64,000 nt of DNA. Origin: Bradyrhizobium ottawaense. GTDB taxonomy: Bacteria > Pseudomonadota > Alphaproteobacteria > Rhizobiales > Xanthobacteraceae. Location of the stretch: positions 1,550,001-1,614,000 of the forward strand of contig NZ_LT629693.1 of the NCBI RefSeq assembly GCF_900099825.1. The letters are read 5' to 3'. Numbering within the stretch: position 1 is the stretch's first letter; every line of letters starts with the position of its first letter. The notes beneath the pieces are model-generated. The model searched no databases. It saw only the letters and a program-made list of their open reading frames with translations, and was not told where the DNA came from. The translations under genes and the position numbers were made by a program. Of this stretch, positions 1 through 9,258 are shown one piece after another.

Positions 1-338
1 TGATTCGCGCGATCTAGCGCGGTTTTTCGCATCCTGAGGGCTCCAAACCCCTGTTTTTTAGGGGTGATGGGACACATTGTCCCCTTCCAGCCCCGCGATT
101 CCCGGTCATTTCCCGGCCTCAAGATCCATTGCGGCGGGCTTCTGACTCCGATTCCGCGGCAAAAAGCGGCGATGACGCCGCGCGCAATGGCCTGCTTTCA
201 CTGCATGTTTTGGCAACGATTTTCCTCATGCGCGCCTGCATTAGAAAATGACTCGCGTTCCCCTTCCATCGTAACATCGCCTTTAAAGGCCGCCGTCCGA
301 ACGGCGCGCCACCTGATGTCCCCCTTCGGAGAGTTCGC
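1..338. other. Leading intergenic region, no gene supported
   Basis: No convincing coding sequence is seen. Reading frames on both strands here are low-complexity shadows or run into the downstream gene. A short ACCCCT/AGGGGT inverted repeat at 47-65 could be the tail of a terminator for a gene left of the window, but it lacks a clear T-run. The last 40 bases carry the GGAGAG ribosome binding site of the next gene. Confidence 0.5.
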
Positions 339-1955
339 ATGGATTTGACGCGCCTTGAGATCAATCGCCGCACCGCACTGCTGACGTCGGCCGCGATCGC
401 CGCCAACGTGATCAATCCGATGCGTGCCTTTGCGCAGGAAACGCCGAAGAAGGGCGGCGTGTTCAACGTTCACTACGGCGCCGAACAGCGCCAGCTCAAT
501 CCGAGCATCCAGGCTTCCACCGGCGTCTACATCATCGGCGGCAAGATTCAGGAAAACCTGGTCGATCTCGATGCCAACGGCCAGCCGGTCGGCGTGCTCG
601 CGGAGAGCTGGGAAGCAACCCCCGACGGCAAGACCGTGACCTTCCATTTGCGCAAGGGCGTCACCTGGCACGACGGCAAGCCGTTCACCTCTGCCGATGT
701 CGAGTTCACCGCCATGAACATGTGGAAGAAGATCCTCAATTACGGCTCGACGCTGCAACTGTTCCTGACCGCGGTCGAAACGCCGGATCCGCAGACCGCG
801 ATCTTCAAATACGAGCGGCCGATGCCGCTGAACCTGTTGCTGCGCGCGCTACCCGACCTCGGCTACATCTCGGCCAAGCACCTCTATGAAAGCGGCGACA
901 TCCGGCAGAACCCGACCAACCTCGCGCCTGTCGGCACCGGGCCGTTCAAGTTCGTCAAATACGAGCGCGGCCAATACATCATCGCCGACCGCAACGTCGA
1001 CTACTGGCGGCCCAACGCGCCCTATCTCGACCGCATCGTCTGGCGCGTCATCACCGATCGCGCCGCCGCTGCCGCCCAGATGGAAGCCGGCGAACTGCAC
1101 TACAGCCCGTTCTCGGGCCTCACCATCTCGGACATGGCCCGCCTCGGCAAGGACAAGCGCTTCATCGTCTCGACCAAGGGCAATGAAGGCAACGCGCGCA
1201 CCAACACCATCGAGTTCAACTTCCGCCGCAAGGAATTGTCCGACATCAAGGTGCGCCGCGCCATCGCGCACGCGATCAACGTGCCGTTCTTCATCGACAA
1301 CTTCCTCGGCGATTTCGCCAAGCTCGGCACCGGGCCGATCCCCTCGACCTCGACCGATTTCTATCCAGGCAGCAGCACGCCGCAATACCCTTACGACAAG
1401 GCCAAGGCGGCGGCGCTGCTCGACGAGGCCGGCTTCAAGGCCGGCACCGGCGGCACGCGGTTTTCGCTAAAGCTGCTTCCGGCGCCGTGGGGCGAGGACA
1501 TCTCGCTGTGGTCGACCTTCATCCAGCAGTCGCTGGGCGAGATCGGCATCCCCGTCGAGATCGTGCGCAACGACGGCGGCGGCTTCCTCAAGCAGGTCTA
1601 TGACGACCACGCCTTCGACCTCGCCACCGGCTGGCACCAGTACCGCAACGATCCCGCGGTCTCGACCACGGTCTGGTACCGCTCGGGCCAGCCCAAGGGC
1701 GCGCCCTGGACCAACCAGTGGGGCTGGGAGGACAAGACCGTCGACAAGACCATCGATGACGCCGCCACCGAGGTCGATCCGGCCAAGCGCAAGGCGCTGT
1801 ATGCCGAGTTCGTCAAGGAGGTGAATACGGAGCTGCCGGTCTGGATGCCGATCGAGCAGATTTTCGTCACCGTGATCTCGGCCAAGGCCCGCAACCATTC
1901 CAACACCCCGCGCTGGGGCTCGGCGAGCTGGCACGATCTTTGGCTTTCCGCCTGA
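339..1955 (+). CDS. Peptide/nickel-type ABC transporter substrate-binding protein (SBP family 5)
   Basis: 538-residue periplasmic binding protein that should deliver oligopeptides or a similar ligand to the permeases encoded just downstream. The N-terminus has a twin-arginine-like segment (NRRTALLTSAAIAA) followed by an Ala-X-Ala-type cleavage region near residue 32 (RAFAQE), so export is likely. The SBP_bac_5 body runs from about residue 75 to 450, with typical stretches such as LAESWEATPDGKTVTFHLRK and GTGPFKFVKYERG. Length is normal for the family. The start is supported by GGAGAG about 8 bases upstream. The 229-base gap to the permease gene is filled by a palindromic repeat. The ligand cannot be read from sequence. 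Confidence 0.9.
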   Translation: MDLTRLEINRRTALLTSAAIAANVINPMRAFAQETPKKGGVFNVHYGAEQRQLNPSIQASTGVYIIGGKIQENLVDLDANGQPVGVLAESWEATPDGKTVTFHLRKGVTWHDGKPFTSADVEFTAMNMWKKILNYGSTLQLFLTAVETPDPQTAIFKYERPMPLNLLLRALPDLGYISAKHLYESGDIRQNPTNLAPVGTGPFKFVKYERGQYIIADRNVDYWRPNAPYLDRIVWRVITDRAAAAAQMEAGELHYSPFSGLTISDMARLGKDKRFIVSTKGNEGNARTNTIEFNFRRKELSDIKVRRAIAHAINVPFFIDNFLGDFAKLGTGPIPSTSTDFYPGSSTPQYPYDKAKAAALLDEAGFKAGTGGTRFSLKLLPAPWGEDISLWSTFIQQSLGEIGIPVEIVRNDGGGFLKQVYDDHAFDLATGWHQYRNDPAVSTTVWYRSGQPKGAPWTNQWGWEDKTVDKTIDDAATEVDPAKRKALYAEFVKEVNTELPVWMPIEQIFVTVISAKARNHSNTPRWGSASWHDLWLSA

Positions 1956-1962
1956 GGCGGCG

Positions 1963-2142
1963 CGGTCCCCTCTCCCTCGCCCCGCGCTTGCGGGGTCGAG
2001 ACGAGCGCAGCTCGCTCTTAGAGGGTTGGGGTGAGGGGCTCTTTCTGCAAATGAGGTGACTGCGGTTAGACCGATACCCCCTCACCCGGATTGCATCTGC
2101 GATGCAATCCGACCTCTCCCCGCAAGCGGGGCGAGGTGACAG
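1963..2142. repeat. Palindromic intergenic repeat
   Basis: About 180 bases between the binding-protein and permease genes of one operon. Two mirrored blocks are visible: CCCTCTCCCTCGCCCCGC...GCGGGG with GGGTTGGGGTGAGGGGCT, and CCCCCTCACCCGGATTGC with GCAATCCGACCTCTCCCCGC. Such GC-rich intergenic palindromes are common in Bradyrhizobium-type genomes. It could act as a transcript-stabilising or attenuating element inside the operon; that role is inference. Confidence 0.7.
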
Positions 2143-2184
2143 CGCACCAGTGTCTAATTACTTCGAAGACGTTATAGATAAGAC

Positions 2185-3162
2185 ATGCGTATCCTTGGCC
2201 TCGCGGGGCGGCGTCTGGCCGCCTCGATCCCGACCTTGTTCCTGATCCTGATCGGCGTGTTCCTGCTGCTGCAGTTCGCGCCGGGCGACACCGTCGACGC
2301 GATGATGGCGCAAATGGGTGGCGGCGATGCCGCGACCGCGCGCGAGTTGCGCAAGTTCTACGGGCTCGACCTTTCGATACCCGTCCAGCTCGGCAATTAC
2401 CTCTGGCGCCTGGTGCGCCTCGATCTCGGATTCTCCTCGATCTATGGCAAGCCGGTGGCGTCGGTCATCCTGGAGCGGCTGCCGCCGACCATCCTGCTGA
2501 TGACCGCGTCGCTGTCGTTTGCGTTCTTCTTCGGCCTGCTGTTCGGCGTGATCGCCGCCCGCGGCGTCAACCGCTGGCCGGATACGCTGATCTCCACGCT
2601 CGGCCTGATCTTCTACGCGACGCCCTCGTTCTGGTTCGGGCTGATGGCGATCGTGGTGTTCTCGATCTATCTGCAGTGGCTGCCGGCCGGCGGCTTTCAG
2701 GACATCGGCACCGTGCAGACCGGCATCTGGGGCGTCATCGATATCGCCCGCCATCTGGTGCTGCCGACGCTGACGCTCGGCCTGATCTTTCTGGCGATCT
2801 ATCTGCGCATCATGCGGGCCTCGATGCTGGAGGTTCTCAACCTGGATTATGTCCGGACCGCGCGCGCAAAAGGCCTCGACGAGACCCGCGTGGTGACGCG
2901 GCATGTGCTGCGCAACGCCCTGCTGCCGATGGTGACGCTGATCGGGCTGCAGGCCGGGACCATGCTCGGCGGATCGGTCGTGGTCGAAAGTGTGTTCTCG
3001 CTGCCCGGCCTCGGCCGGCTCGCCTATGAATCGGTGGTGCAGCGCGACCTCAACACCCTGCTCGGCATCGTGTTCGTTTCCGCGTTGCTCGTCATCGTCG
3101 TCAACTTCGCGGTCGACCTGGTCTATGCGCGGCTCGACCCGCGCATCGCGGCCGAGGGGTAA
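2185..3162 (+). CDS. ABC transporter permease, DppB/OppB type
   Basis: 325-residue inner-membrane permease of the peptide/nickel ABC family. An N-terminal membrane helix (residues about 9-31) is followed by a periplasmic loop and five further hydrophobic segments. The cytoplasmic coupling loop DYVRTARAKGLDETRVVTRH sits near residue 220, where the EAA loop of this family lies. It ends four bases before the second permease gene. It would pair with that permease and the fused ATPase to import the ligand of the upstream binding protein. Confidence 0.92.
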   Translation: MRILGLAGRRLAASIPTLFLILIGVFLLLQFAPGDTVDAMMAQMGGGDAATARELRKFYGLDLSIPVQLGNYLWRLVRLDLGFSSIYGKPVASVILERLPPTILLMTASLSFAFFFGLLFGVIAARGVNRWPDTLISTLGLIFYATPSFWFGLMAIVVFSIYLQWLPAGGFQDIGTVQTGIWGVIDIARHLVLPTLTLGLIFLAIYLRIMRASMLEVLNLDYVRTARAKGLDETRVVTRHVLRNALLPMVTLIGLQAGTMLGGSVVVESVFSLPGLGRLAYESVVQRDLNTLLGIVFVSALLVIVVNFAVDLVYARLDPRIAAEG

Positions 3163-3166
3163 GGTC

Positions 3167-3997
3167 ATGGACGCGATCAAGCGCTATTTCCGAAGTCCGG
3201 CCGCGGTCGCAGGCCTGTTCCTGCTGCTGGTCGTGATCGCGATGGCTGTCAGCGCCGGCTTTCTCTACCCGCGCGACCCGCTGGCGCTGGCCGGGCGCCC
3301 GCTGATCTGGCCGTTCTCCAATCCACGCTTCCTGCTCGGCACCGACAATTCCGGGCGGGATATCGCGGCGCAAATCTTCTACGGCGCGCGGATCTCGCTC
3401 TTGATCGGCGGCGTCGCCACCGCGATCGCGATCCTGATCGGCATCCTGGTCGGTGCTTTCGCCGGCTATTATGGCGGCTGGGTCGACAACGTGCTGATGC
3501 GCATCACCGAAGCGTTCCAGACGCTGCCGAATTTCGTGCTGCTCTTGGTGCTGGTCGCGGTGTTCGGCTCGACACTCACCACCGTCACCATCGCGGTCGG
3601 CGTGGTGTCGTGGCCTGCGCCCGCACGGCTCACCCGCGCCGAATTCCTGTCGCTGCGCAACCGCGAATTCGTCCAGGCCGGACGGACGCTCGGCATGAAG
3701 GACGTCCAGCTGATCCTCGGTGAAATCCTGCCCAACGCGCTGCCGCCGGTCATCGTCTATGCCAGCGTGGTGATGGCGGTGGCAATCCTGCTGGAAAGCG
3801 CGCTGGCCTTCCTGCGGCTGTCCGATCCCAATGTCGCTTCCTGGGGCAATCTGATCGGGCTCGGCCGCGACGTGCTGCGGGTGCAGTGGTACGTCTCGGC
3901 GATCCCCGGCATCGCGATCCTGGTCACGGTGCTGGCGGTGTCGCTGGTCGGCCAGGGCCTCAACGACGCGCTCAATCCGAGGCTGAAGAGCCGATGA
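3167..3997 (+). CDS. ABC transporter permease, DppC/OppC type
   Basis: 276-residue second permease of the peptide-type importer. The start at MDAIKRYFRSPAAVAG, four bases after the previous stop, is preferred over a longer in-frame opening that would overlap the upstream gene by 170 bases in a non-family sequence. The family signature LGTDNSGRDIAAQIFYGARI occurs near residue 55, and the coupling loop EFVQAGRTLGMKDVQLILGE near residue 165. Its stop overlaps the ATPase start in an ATGA, indicating translational coupling. Confidence 0.92.
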   Translation: MDAIKRYFRSPAAVAGLFLLLVVIAMAVSAGFLYPRDPLALAGRPLIWPFSNPRFLLGTDNSGRDIAAQIFYGARISLLIGGVATAIAILIGILVGAFAGYYGGWVDNVLMRITEAFQTLPNFVLLLVLVAVFGSTLTTVTIAVGVVSWPAPARLTRAEFLSLRNREFVQAGRTLGMKDVQLILGEILPNALPPVIVYASVVMAVAILLESALAFLRLSDPNVASWGNLIGLGRDVLRVQWYVSAIPGIAILVTVLAVSLVGQGLNDALNPRLKSR

Positions 3998-5619
3998 GCG
4001 ACAGCATTCTCTCGATCGAACATCTCGGCGTCTGCCTGCCCAAAGGCGCGGACCGGAGCCACGCGCTGTCGGATGTGTCACTGGCGATCAAGCCCGACGA
4101 AATCCTCTGCGTGGTCGGCGAGTCCGGGTCCGGCAAGTCGATGATGGCAAACGCCATCATGCGGCTGCTCCCCAATGAAGTGACGATCGATGGCGGCCGG
4201 GTGATGTTCGAGGGCAAGGACCTCGCTGCGGCGACCGTGGCCGAGATGCGCCAGGTGCGCGGCGCCGGCATCGCCATGATCTTCCAGGAGCCGATGACCG
4301 CGCTCAATCCGCTCCGCACCATCGGCGACCAGATCGCCGAGATGTTTTCGATTCACACCGAGCTGTCGAAGGCCGAGATCTCGGAGAAGGTGCAGGCCCT
4401 GCTCGCCGACGTCCACATTCCCGATCCGATCGTAGCGGCAAAAGCCTATCCGCACGAACTGTCGGGCGGCCAGCGTCAGCGCGCCATGATCGCGATGGCG
4501 CTGGCACTCGACCCAAGGCTCTTGATCGCCGACGAGCCGACCACGGCGCTCGACGTCACGACGCAGGCACAGATATTGAAACTGATCCGCGAGCTGCAGC
4601 AGCGCCGCAAGGCCGCGGTCCTGTTCATCACCCACGATTTCGGCGTCGTCGCCGAGATCGCCGACCGCGTCGTGGTGATGCAGCACGGCGTCATCGTCGA
4701 ACAGGGCGCCGCCACCGACGTGCTCAACAACCCGCAGCACGCCTACACCAGGCAGCTCATCGCCGCCGTGCCGCCGCTCAAGGCGCCGCCGCCGCGCGCG
4801 ATTTCGGGCGACAATATCCTCACCATCTCAGGCGTGTCGAAGACCTATCGCACCGGCGGCTTTCTCGGGCGCGGCGCGCGCGTAACGCCGGCGGTGAAGG
4901 ACGTGACGCTCCATCTACCCAGGGGCGCGACGCTCGGAATTGTCGGTGAATCCGGCTCGGGCAAGTCGACCCTGGCGCGCTGCCTGGTGCGGCTGATCGA
5001 TCCGGACGCAGGCTCAATCCTGCTCGAGGGCAAGGACTGGGCGAAACTGTCGCGCGAGGAAGTACGTCGCGAGACGCGGCACATCCAGATGGTGTTTCAG
5101 GATCCGTTCGCCTCGCTCAATCCGCGCCGCAAGGCCGCCGAACTGGTGGCGCAGGGTCCGATCGTGCACGGCACGCCGCGCGCCAAGGCCATCGCCGACG
5201 CCCGGGAATTGTTCGCGCTGGTCGGGCTCGATCCTTCCGCCGGCGACCGATTCCCGCACGAATTCTCCGGCGGCCAACGCCAGCGCATTGGGCTGGCGCG
5301 CGCACTCGCGCTGAAGCCCGACGTGCTGGTCGCCGACGAGCCGGTCTCCGCGCTGGATGTTTCCGTGCAGGCGCAGGTGCTGAAACTACTCGCGGACCTG
5401 CGTCAGCGGCTCGGGCTATCGATCGTCTTCATCACCCATGATCTGCGCGTGGCCGCGCAAATCTGCGACCTCGTCGCGGTCATGAAGGACGGCGCCGTGG
5501 TCGAGCAAGGGCTGGCCGGCGAGGTGTTCGGCAACCCGCAACATCCGTATACGCAGGCGTTGCTGGCTTCGATTCCCGGCGGCGACTTTACCCGCAAGCG
5601 CGATGCGGCCATTGTGTAA
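3994..5619 (+). CDS. Fused double ATPase of a peptide-type ABC importer (DppD-DppF fusion)
   Basis: 541-residue cytoplasmic protein with two complete ATP-binding cassettes. Each half has a Walker A (GESGSGKS near residues 44 and 316), an LSGGQRQR- or FSGGQRQR-type signature and a Walker B ending in DEP. The oligopeptide family C-terminal extension (NPQHAYTRQLIAAVPPL, NPQHPYTQALLASIPGG) follows each half. Most peptide importers use two separate ATPases; here they are one polypeptide, as in GsiA/YejF-type systems. The start is set by the ATGA overlap with the permease. It completes the four-gene operon. Confidence 0.93.
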   Translation: MSDSILSIEHLGVCLPKGADRSHALSDVSLAIKPDEILCVVGESGSGKSMMANAIMRLLPNEVTIDGGRVMFEGKDLAAATVAEMRQVRGAGIAMIFQEPMTALNPLRTIGDQIAEMFSIHTELSKAEISEKVQALLADVHIPDPIVAAKAYPHELSGGQRQRAMIAMALALDPRLLIADEPTTALDVTTQAQILKLIRELQQRRKAAVLFITHDFGVVAEIADRVVVMQHGVIVEQGAATDVLNNPQHAYTRQLIAAVPPLKAPPPRAISGDNILTISGVSKTYRTGGFLGRGARVTPAVKDVTLHLPRGATLGIVGESGSGKSTLARCLVRLIDPDAGSILLEGKDWAKLSREEVRRETRHIQMVFQDPFASLNPRRKAAELVAQGPIVHGTPRAKAIADARELFALVGLDPSAGDRFPHEFSGGQRQRIGLARALALKPDVLVADEPVSALDVSVQAQVLKLLADLRQRLGLSIVFITHDLRVAAQICDLVAVMKDGAVVEQGLAGEVFGNPQHPYTQALLASIPGGDFTRKRDAAIV

Positions 5620-5680
5620 CAGGCGATTTCGCGCGAAACAGAGTCCCGTGGATTCCGATAATCGCCAAGACGGCGCGTCG

Positions 5681-6775
5681 ATGAAACGGATGCTCAGGAT
5701 CGCCAAAGTCAGCTTGCTTGCAGTTGCCGTGCTGGCGGTTCTTGCGATTGGGTGCGGACTGGGCTTTCGCGCTTATCGCCAGCAACTCGGCGCGCGTGCC
5801 CTCGCGATTCAATCCCCGAACGGCGTCGAGGAGGGAATGTACGTCAAAATCGGCGGCATCGATCAATGGATTCAGATTCGCGGCGAAGATCGCAGCAATC
5901 CGGTCATCCTCTTTGTCCACGGCGGCCCCGGTGGTTCGACGCTTCCGATGTCGTCGGGCTGGCAGCCATGGGCGAAGTATTTCACCGTCGTTCAATGGGA
6001 CCAGCGGGGCGCCGGGCGTACGTTTCGCATGACCGGCGAATCCGTTGCGGCGACCATGACCTTGGCGCAGATGACGCAGGACGGCGTCGAAGTGGCCGAA
6101 TTTCTTCGAGCCTATCTTCATAAGGACAGGATTGTCCTGATCGGACATTCGTGGGGCTCGTTTCTCGGCATTCATATCGTCAAACAGCGCCCGGACCTGT
6201 TTCATGCCTATGTCGGCACCGGACAAGTCGTTGGCAGGCAAACCTTCGAAAAGCAGTTCGACCTCGTCGTCGCCCGTCTGAAGGGATTGGCGCAAGCTGC
6301 AGACAACAAACAGGCGTTGACCGAACTCGCGGCGATTTCCGTCGCCCCCGGGGTCAGCATGACCAAGCCTGACATCGTGGAGAAATGGGCGAAAGCGCTG
6401 TCACTACCGCCGATCGAGGCGTTCCAGCCCGTCGGCCCGATCCCGCCGGCGTTCATGCCGGATTTTTCACTGCTCGATTGGTACTATTGGCAAAGAGGCC
6501 TCTCATTTTCGGCGACCCATCTACGCGGAAGGAACGGACCCATGGTTCACAGCGATCTGTGGTCTCTAGGCACTGACTTTTCCATTCCGGTGTTCTTTTT
6601 CGAGGGCACCGAGGACATCGTTACGCCGATCGAACCGGCTTACGCATATTTCGAACAGATCAAGGCGCCCCGGAAGGAATTCGTGAAGTTCGAGGGCGGC
6701 GAGCATTTTATTCCGTTCGATCGTCCCGATGAATTTCTTGCACAATTGATAGCGCACGTTCGATCCGCATTTTGA
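5681..6775 (+). CDS. Alpha/beta hydrolase, proline-iminopeptidase-like, membrane-anchored or secreted
   Basis: 364-residue alpha/beta hydrolase. Residues 5-27 form a hydrophobic segment that may be a signal anchor. The oxyanion motif HGGPGG is at residues 80-85 and WDQRGAG at 106-112, both typical of the S33 peptidase/proline iminopeptidase group. The nucleophile elbow GHSWGS gives Ser157; the acid (EGTEDIVTP) and the His (GGEHFIPFD) follow near the C-terminus, so the triad is complete. An earlier in-frame GTG at 5648 is possible; the ATG is chosen because it directly precedes the hydrophobic segment. Substrate unknown. It lies 61 bases after the ABC ATPase and may be co-transcribed. Confidence 0.85.
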   Translation: MKRMLRIAKVSLLAVAVLAVLAIGCGLGFRAYRQQLGARALAIQSPNGVEEGMYVKIGGIDQWIQIRGEDRSNPVILFVHGGPGGSTLPMSSGWQPWAKYFTVVQWDQRGAGRTFRMTGESVAATMTLAQMTQDGVEVAEFLRAYLHKDRIVLIGHSWGSFLGIHIVKQRPDLFHAYVGTGQVVGRQTFEKQFDLVVARLKGLAQAADNKQALTELAAISVAPGVSMTKPDIVEKWAKALSLPPIEAFQPVGPIPPAFMPDFSLLDWYYWQRGLSFSATHLRGRNGPMVHSDLWSLGTDFSIPVFFFEGTEDIVTPIEPAYAYFEQIKAPRKEFVKFEGGEHFIPFDRPDEFLAQLIAHVRSAF

Positions 6776-6796
6776 ATCAATCGAGCTGCGGGTTCG

Positions 6797-8158
6797 TCAG
6801 CGGCGCGAGGCCAGGAAATGCTCCGCCCATTTTAGCAATTCGAAGTTATCGCCCTTGAGCAATTCCTGCGCGTCGCGGCGCCGGTAGAGCAGCAGCATCC
6901 ACGGTGCGATCTTGCGCAATAATCCGTGCGCCATGTACGTCACCGGCTCCGTGAACGGGAGTGCCAGTTCGCTTTCCGGCACGCCCTGGACCGCCCTCGA
7001 CAATGCGCGGCCGAGCGGGATCGTCAGCGCAACGGCGCGGCCGTTGCAGCCGGTCCAGCCATAGGCGTTCGGCCCCAGCCGGTGGATGCGCGGCAAAAAA
7101 TCCGCCGTCATGCCGACATAGCCATTCCAGACATAGTCGAAAGAAACGTCACCGATTTGCGGCCACAGCCGCTGCAACCGCTCCGTCACCCGCGCCTTCA
7201 TCCGCTCCACCTTGTTGCCGGGACCGAGCACGGCGCCGCCGGTGATCAGCCGGTTACGCGCATCGTAGCGTGCAAAATAGAGTTCGCCATGGGTGTCCGA
7301 CATCGCCTGCCGGCCGGGAATGATGGTCTTGCGGACGTTATCCGACAGCGGCTGCGTCGACATCTGCCAGGACAGCACCGGCATTACTTCGGTGGCGATT
7401 TCAGGCACCAGCGATTTGGAGAACTCGCCGCTATAGGCATTGGTTGCCATGACCAGCGCACGGCCTGAAATCTCGCCCTTCTCCGTCTTCACGATCCATT
7501 TGTCGTTGCGGCGTTCGAAGCTGATCGCGGGCGAGCGCGCGTAAATGCGCGCGCCGAGGCCAAGCGCGGCGTGCGCCAGCCCACGGGCCAGCGCCAGCGG
7601 ATTGACGTGGCCGCCGGTCTTGTTCCAGAAGCCGCCGTACCACGCATTCGAACCGGTCATATCGCTGACCTGGTCGCGCGACAGCAGTTCGACCGGCGCA
7701 CCGAACTTCGACCACTGTTTTACGCGACGTTCGGCGATCTTGATGCGGCCGGGCGAATGCACCGGCTGCACCCAGCCGGCCTGCTCCTGCTCGGCTTCGA
7801 TCTTGTACTTTTGCACGACGTCGAACAGCGCCGAGGCGCTGTCGCGCAGCATTGCGACGAAGCGTTCGCCGGCCGCGCCGTGTTTTGCGATGATATCCTC
7901 AGGATCGGGCCGCGACAGTGTCGGAATCACCTGGCCGTTGTTGCGCCCCGAGGCGCCCCATCCCGGCTCCGCCGCTTCGACGACAGCGACATCGACACCC
8001 GCCTCGCGCAAATGCAGCGCGGTGGAGAGGCCGGTAAAGCCGGCGCCAATCACGATAACGTCGGCCCGTTCGGTGCCGATCAATTCCGGAAGATCGGGCC
8101 CCGGCGGCGTCACGGCGGCCCACAGCGAACTGGGCCAGCGGACGTTGGTCGTAACCAT
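6797..8158 (-). CDS. FAD-dependent amine/amino-acid oxidoreductase (DAO family)
   Basis: 453-residue flavoprotein of the D-amino-acid oxidase superfamily, similar in build to gamma-glutamylputrescine oxidase (PuuB/OrdL). The FAD-binding Rossmann motif is VIVIGAGFTGLSTALHLREA near residues 33-52, followed by the acidic end of beta-2 (VVEA). The conserved GASGRNNGQV segment that contacts FAD in this group is near residue 85. It should oxidise the C-N bond of a primary or secondary amine, releasing aldehyde or keto acid. It diverges from the VOC gene across 74 bases. The substrate cannot be assigned. Confidence 0.85.
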   Translation of the reverse strand: MVTTNVRWPSSLWAAVTPPGPDLPELIGTERADVIVIGAGFTGLSTALHLREAGVDVAVVEAAEPGWGASGRNNGQVIPTLSRPDPEDIIAKHGAAGERFVAMLRDSASALFDVVQKYKIEAEQEQAGWVQPVHSPGRIKIAERRVKQWSKFGAPVELLSRDQVSDMTGSNAWYGGFWNKTGGHVNPLALARGLAHAALGLGARIYARSPAISFERRNDKWIVKTEKGEISGRALVMATNAYSGEFSKSLVPEIATEVMPVLSWQMSTQPLSDNVRKTIIPGRQAMSDTHGELYFARYDARNRLITGGAVLGPGNKVERMKARVTERLQRLWPQIGDVSFDYVWNGYVGMTADFLPRIHRLGPNAYGWTGCNGRAVALTIPLGRALSRAVQGVPESELALPFTEPVTYMAHGLLRKIAPWMLLLYRRRDAQELLKGDNFELLKWAEHFLASRR

Positions 8159-8232
8159 CGTGATCCTTTCTTGCAGACGACTGATCGTTCTGCTTAGTTT
8201 AATCAGCTAATTCATCCTGAGGAAATAACAGA

Positions 8233-9087
8233 GTGGCACTCAAGAACGTCATCGGTATCGATCACGCCGTCATCATGGTGAAAGACCTCGACCAGGCTGC
8301 CGCCAACTACAAGCGGCTCGGCTTTACCGTGTCGCCGCGCGGCACCCACAGCGCGCATATGGGATCGGGCAATTACACCATCATGTTCGACCCTGACTAT
8401 ATGGAATTGCTCGGCGTGCTCACCCCGACAGAACATAATGCTCCGGCGCGCGCCTATCTCGACACGCGCGGCGAAGGCATCGAGCGCGTCGCCTTCACCG
8501 CCGTGGATTCGGCTGAAGGCGCCGAGGAAATCCGCGCGCGCGGCTATCCGCCGGTTGGACCGACCGATTTCGAGCGGCCGGTGACGATGCCCAACGGCAC
8601 CATATCGGCGGCCAAGTTCCGGACTTTTGAATGGCCGAGGGCGGAAACGCCGGGCGGCATTCGCATCTTCGCCTGCCAGCACAAGACCCGCGAGACGGTG
8701 TGGATTCCCGAACTGATGCAGCATGCCAATGGCGCGAAGCGCCTGAAGCAGGTGGTCATCGTGTCGCCGGAGCCGGCCAAGGACGCCGCGCATCTGTCAA
8801 AGATGACCGATCGCGACGTGCGCAACGAGGCGGATGGTGCGGTCGCGGTGCCCTCGGGCGGTGATCGCGCCGACTTCGTGTTCCTGACCCGGGATCAACT
8901 CGGCAAGCGCTATCCCGGCGTGTCACTGGCCGGCCTGCCCGAACGCGGCGGCGCGGGTCTCGTGATCGCGGCCGATGTTGCCGCGGCCGAGAAGGCGCTG
9001 GGTACGACCGGCGTACACAGCGCAGGCGGCATTGTCGTGCCGCCGGCCGCCGGCAACGGCACCCTGCTCGCCTTCGTCAAGGCGTAG
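8233..9087 (+). CDS. VOC superfamily (glyoxalase-like domain) protein
   Basis: 284-residue protein starting with the beta-alpha-beta pattern of the vicinal-oxygen-chelate fold (IDHAVIMVKDLDQAA, then SGNYTIMFDPDYMELL). His10 and Glu near residue 59 are candidate metal ligands of the first module. The second half (residues about 150-280) is a weaker VOC module (AAHLSKMTDRDV, VSLAGLPERGG). GTG is used as start, preceded by GAGGAAATAACAGA. It is divergent from the FAD oxidase and may act on the same pathway, but no reaction can be named. Confidence 0.8.
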   Translation: MALKNVIGIDHAVIMVKDLDQAAANYKRLGFTVSPRGTHSAHMGSGNYTIMFDPDYMELLGVLTPTEHNAPARAYLDTRGEGIERVAFTAVDSAEGAEEIRARGYPPVGPTDFERPVTMPNGTISAAKFRTFEWPRAETPGGIRIFACQHKTRETVWIPELMQHANGAKRLKQVVIVSPEPAKDAAHLSKMTDRDVRNEADGAVAVPSGGDRADFVFLTRDQLGKRYPGVSLAGLPERGGAGLVIAADVAAAEKALGTTGVHSAGGIVVPPAAGNGTLLAFVKA

Positions 9088-9258
9088 GCGTTCCACTTTT
9101 ATTGCAGCATCCGTTGCCGCTGGACATCGGCGACCGCGCGATGCGCGGCCGCCGGAAAAATTGTGCTTGCACCAATATACCGCACAATAGGGCTATGCAG
9201 ACCGTTCGCGGACGCTAGAATTCGCGCAAAACAAGCCGACCCCAGGGAGAGAACAACA

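Noticed and set aside
2158..3180. Long minus-strand frames opposite the ABC permeases and similar long antisense frames elsewhere
   Set aside because: These are codon-position shadows of GC-rich genes: rich in Arg, Asp, His and Gln, without domains, and the opposite strand carries clear family genes.
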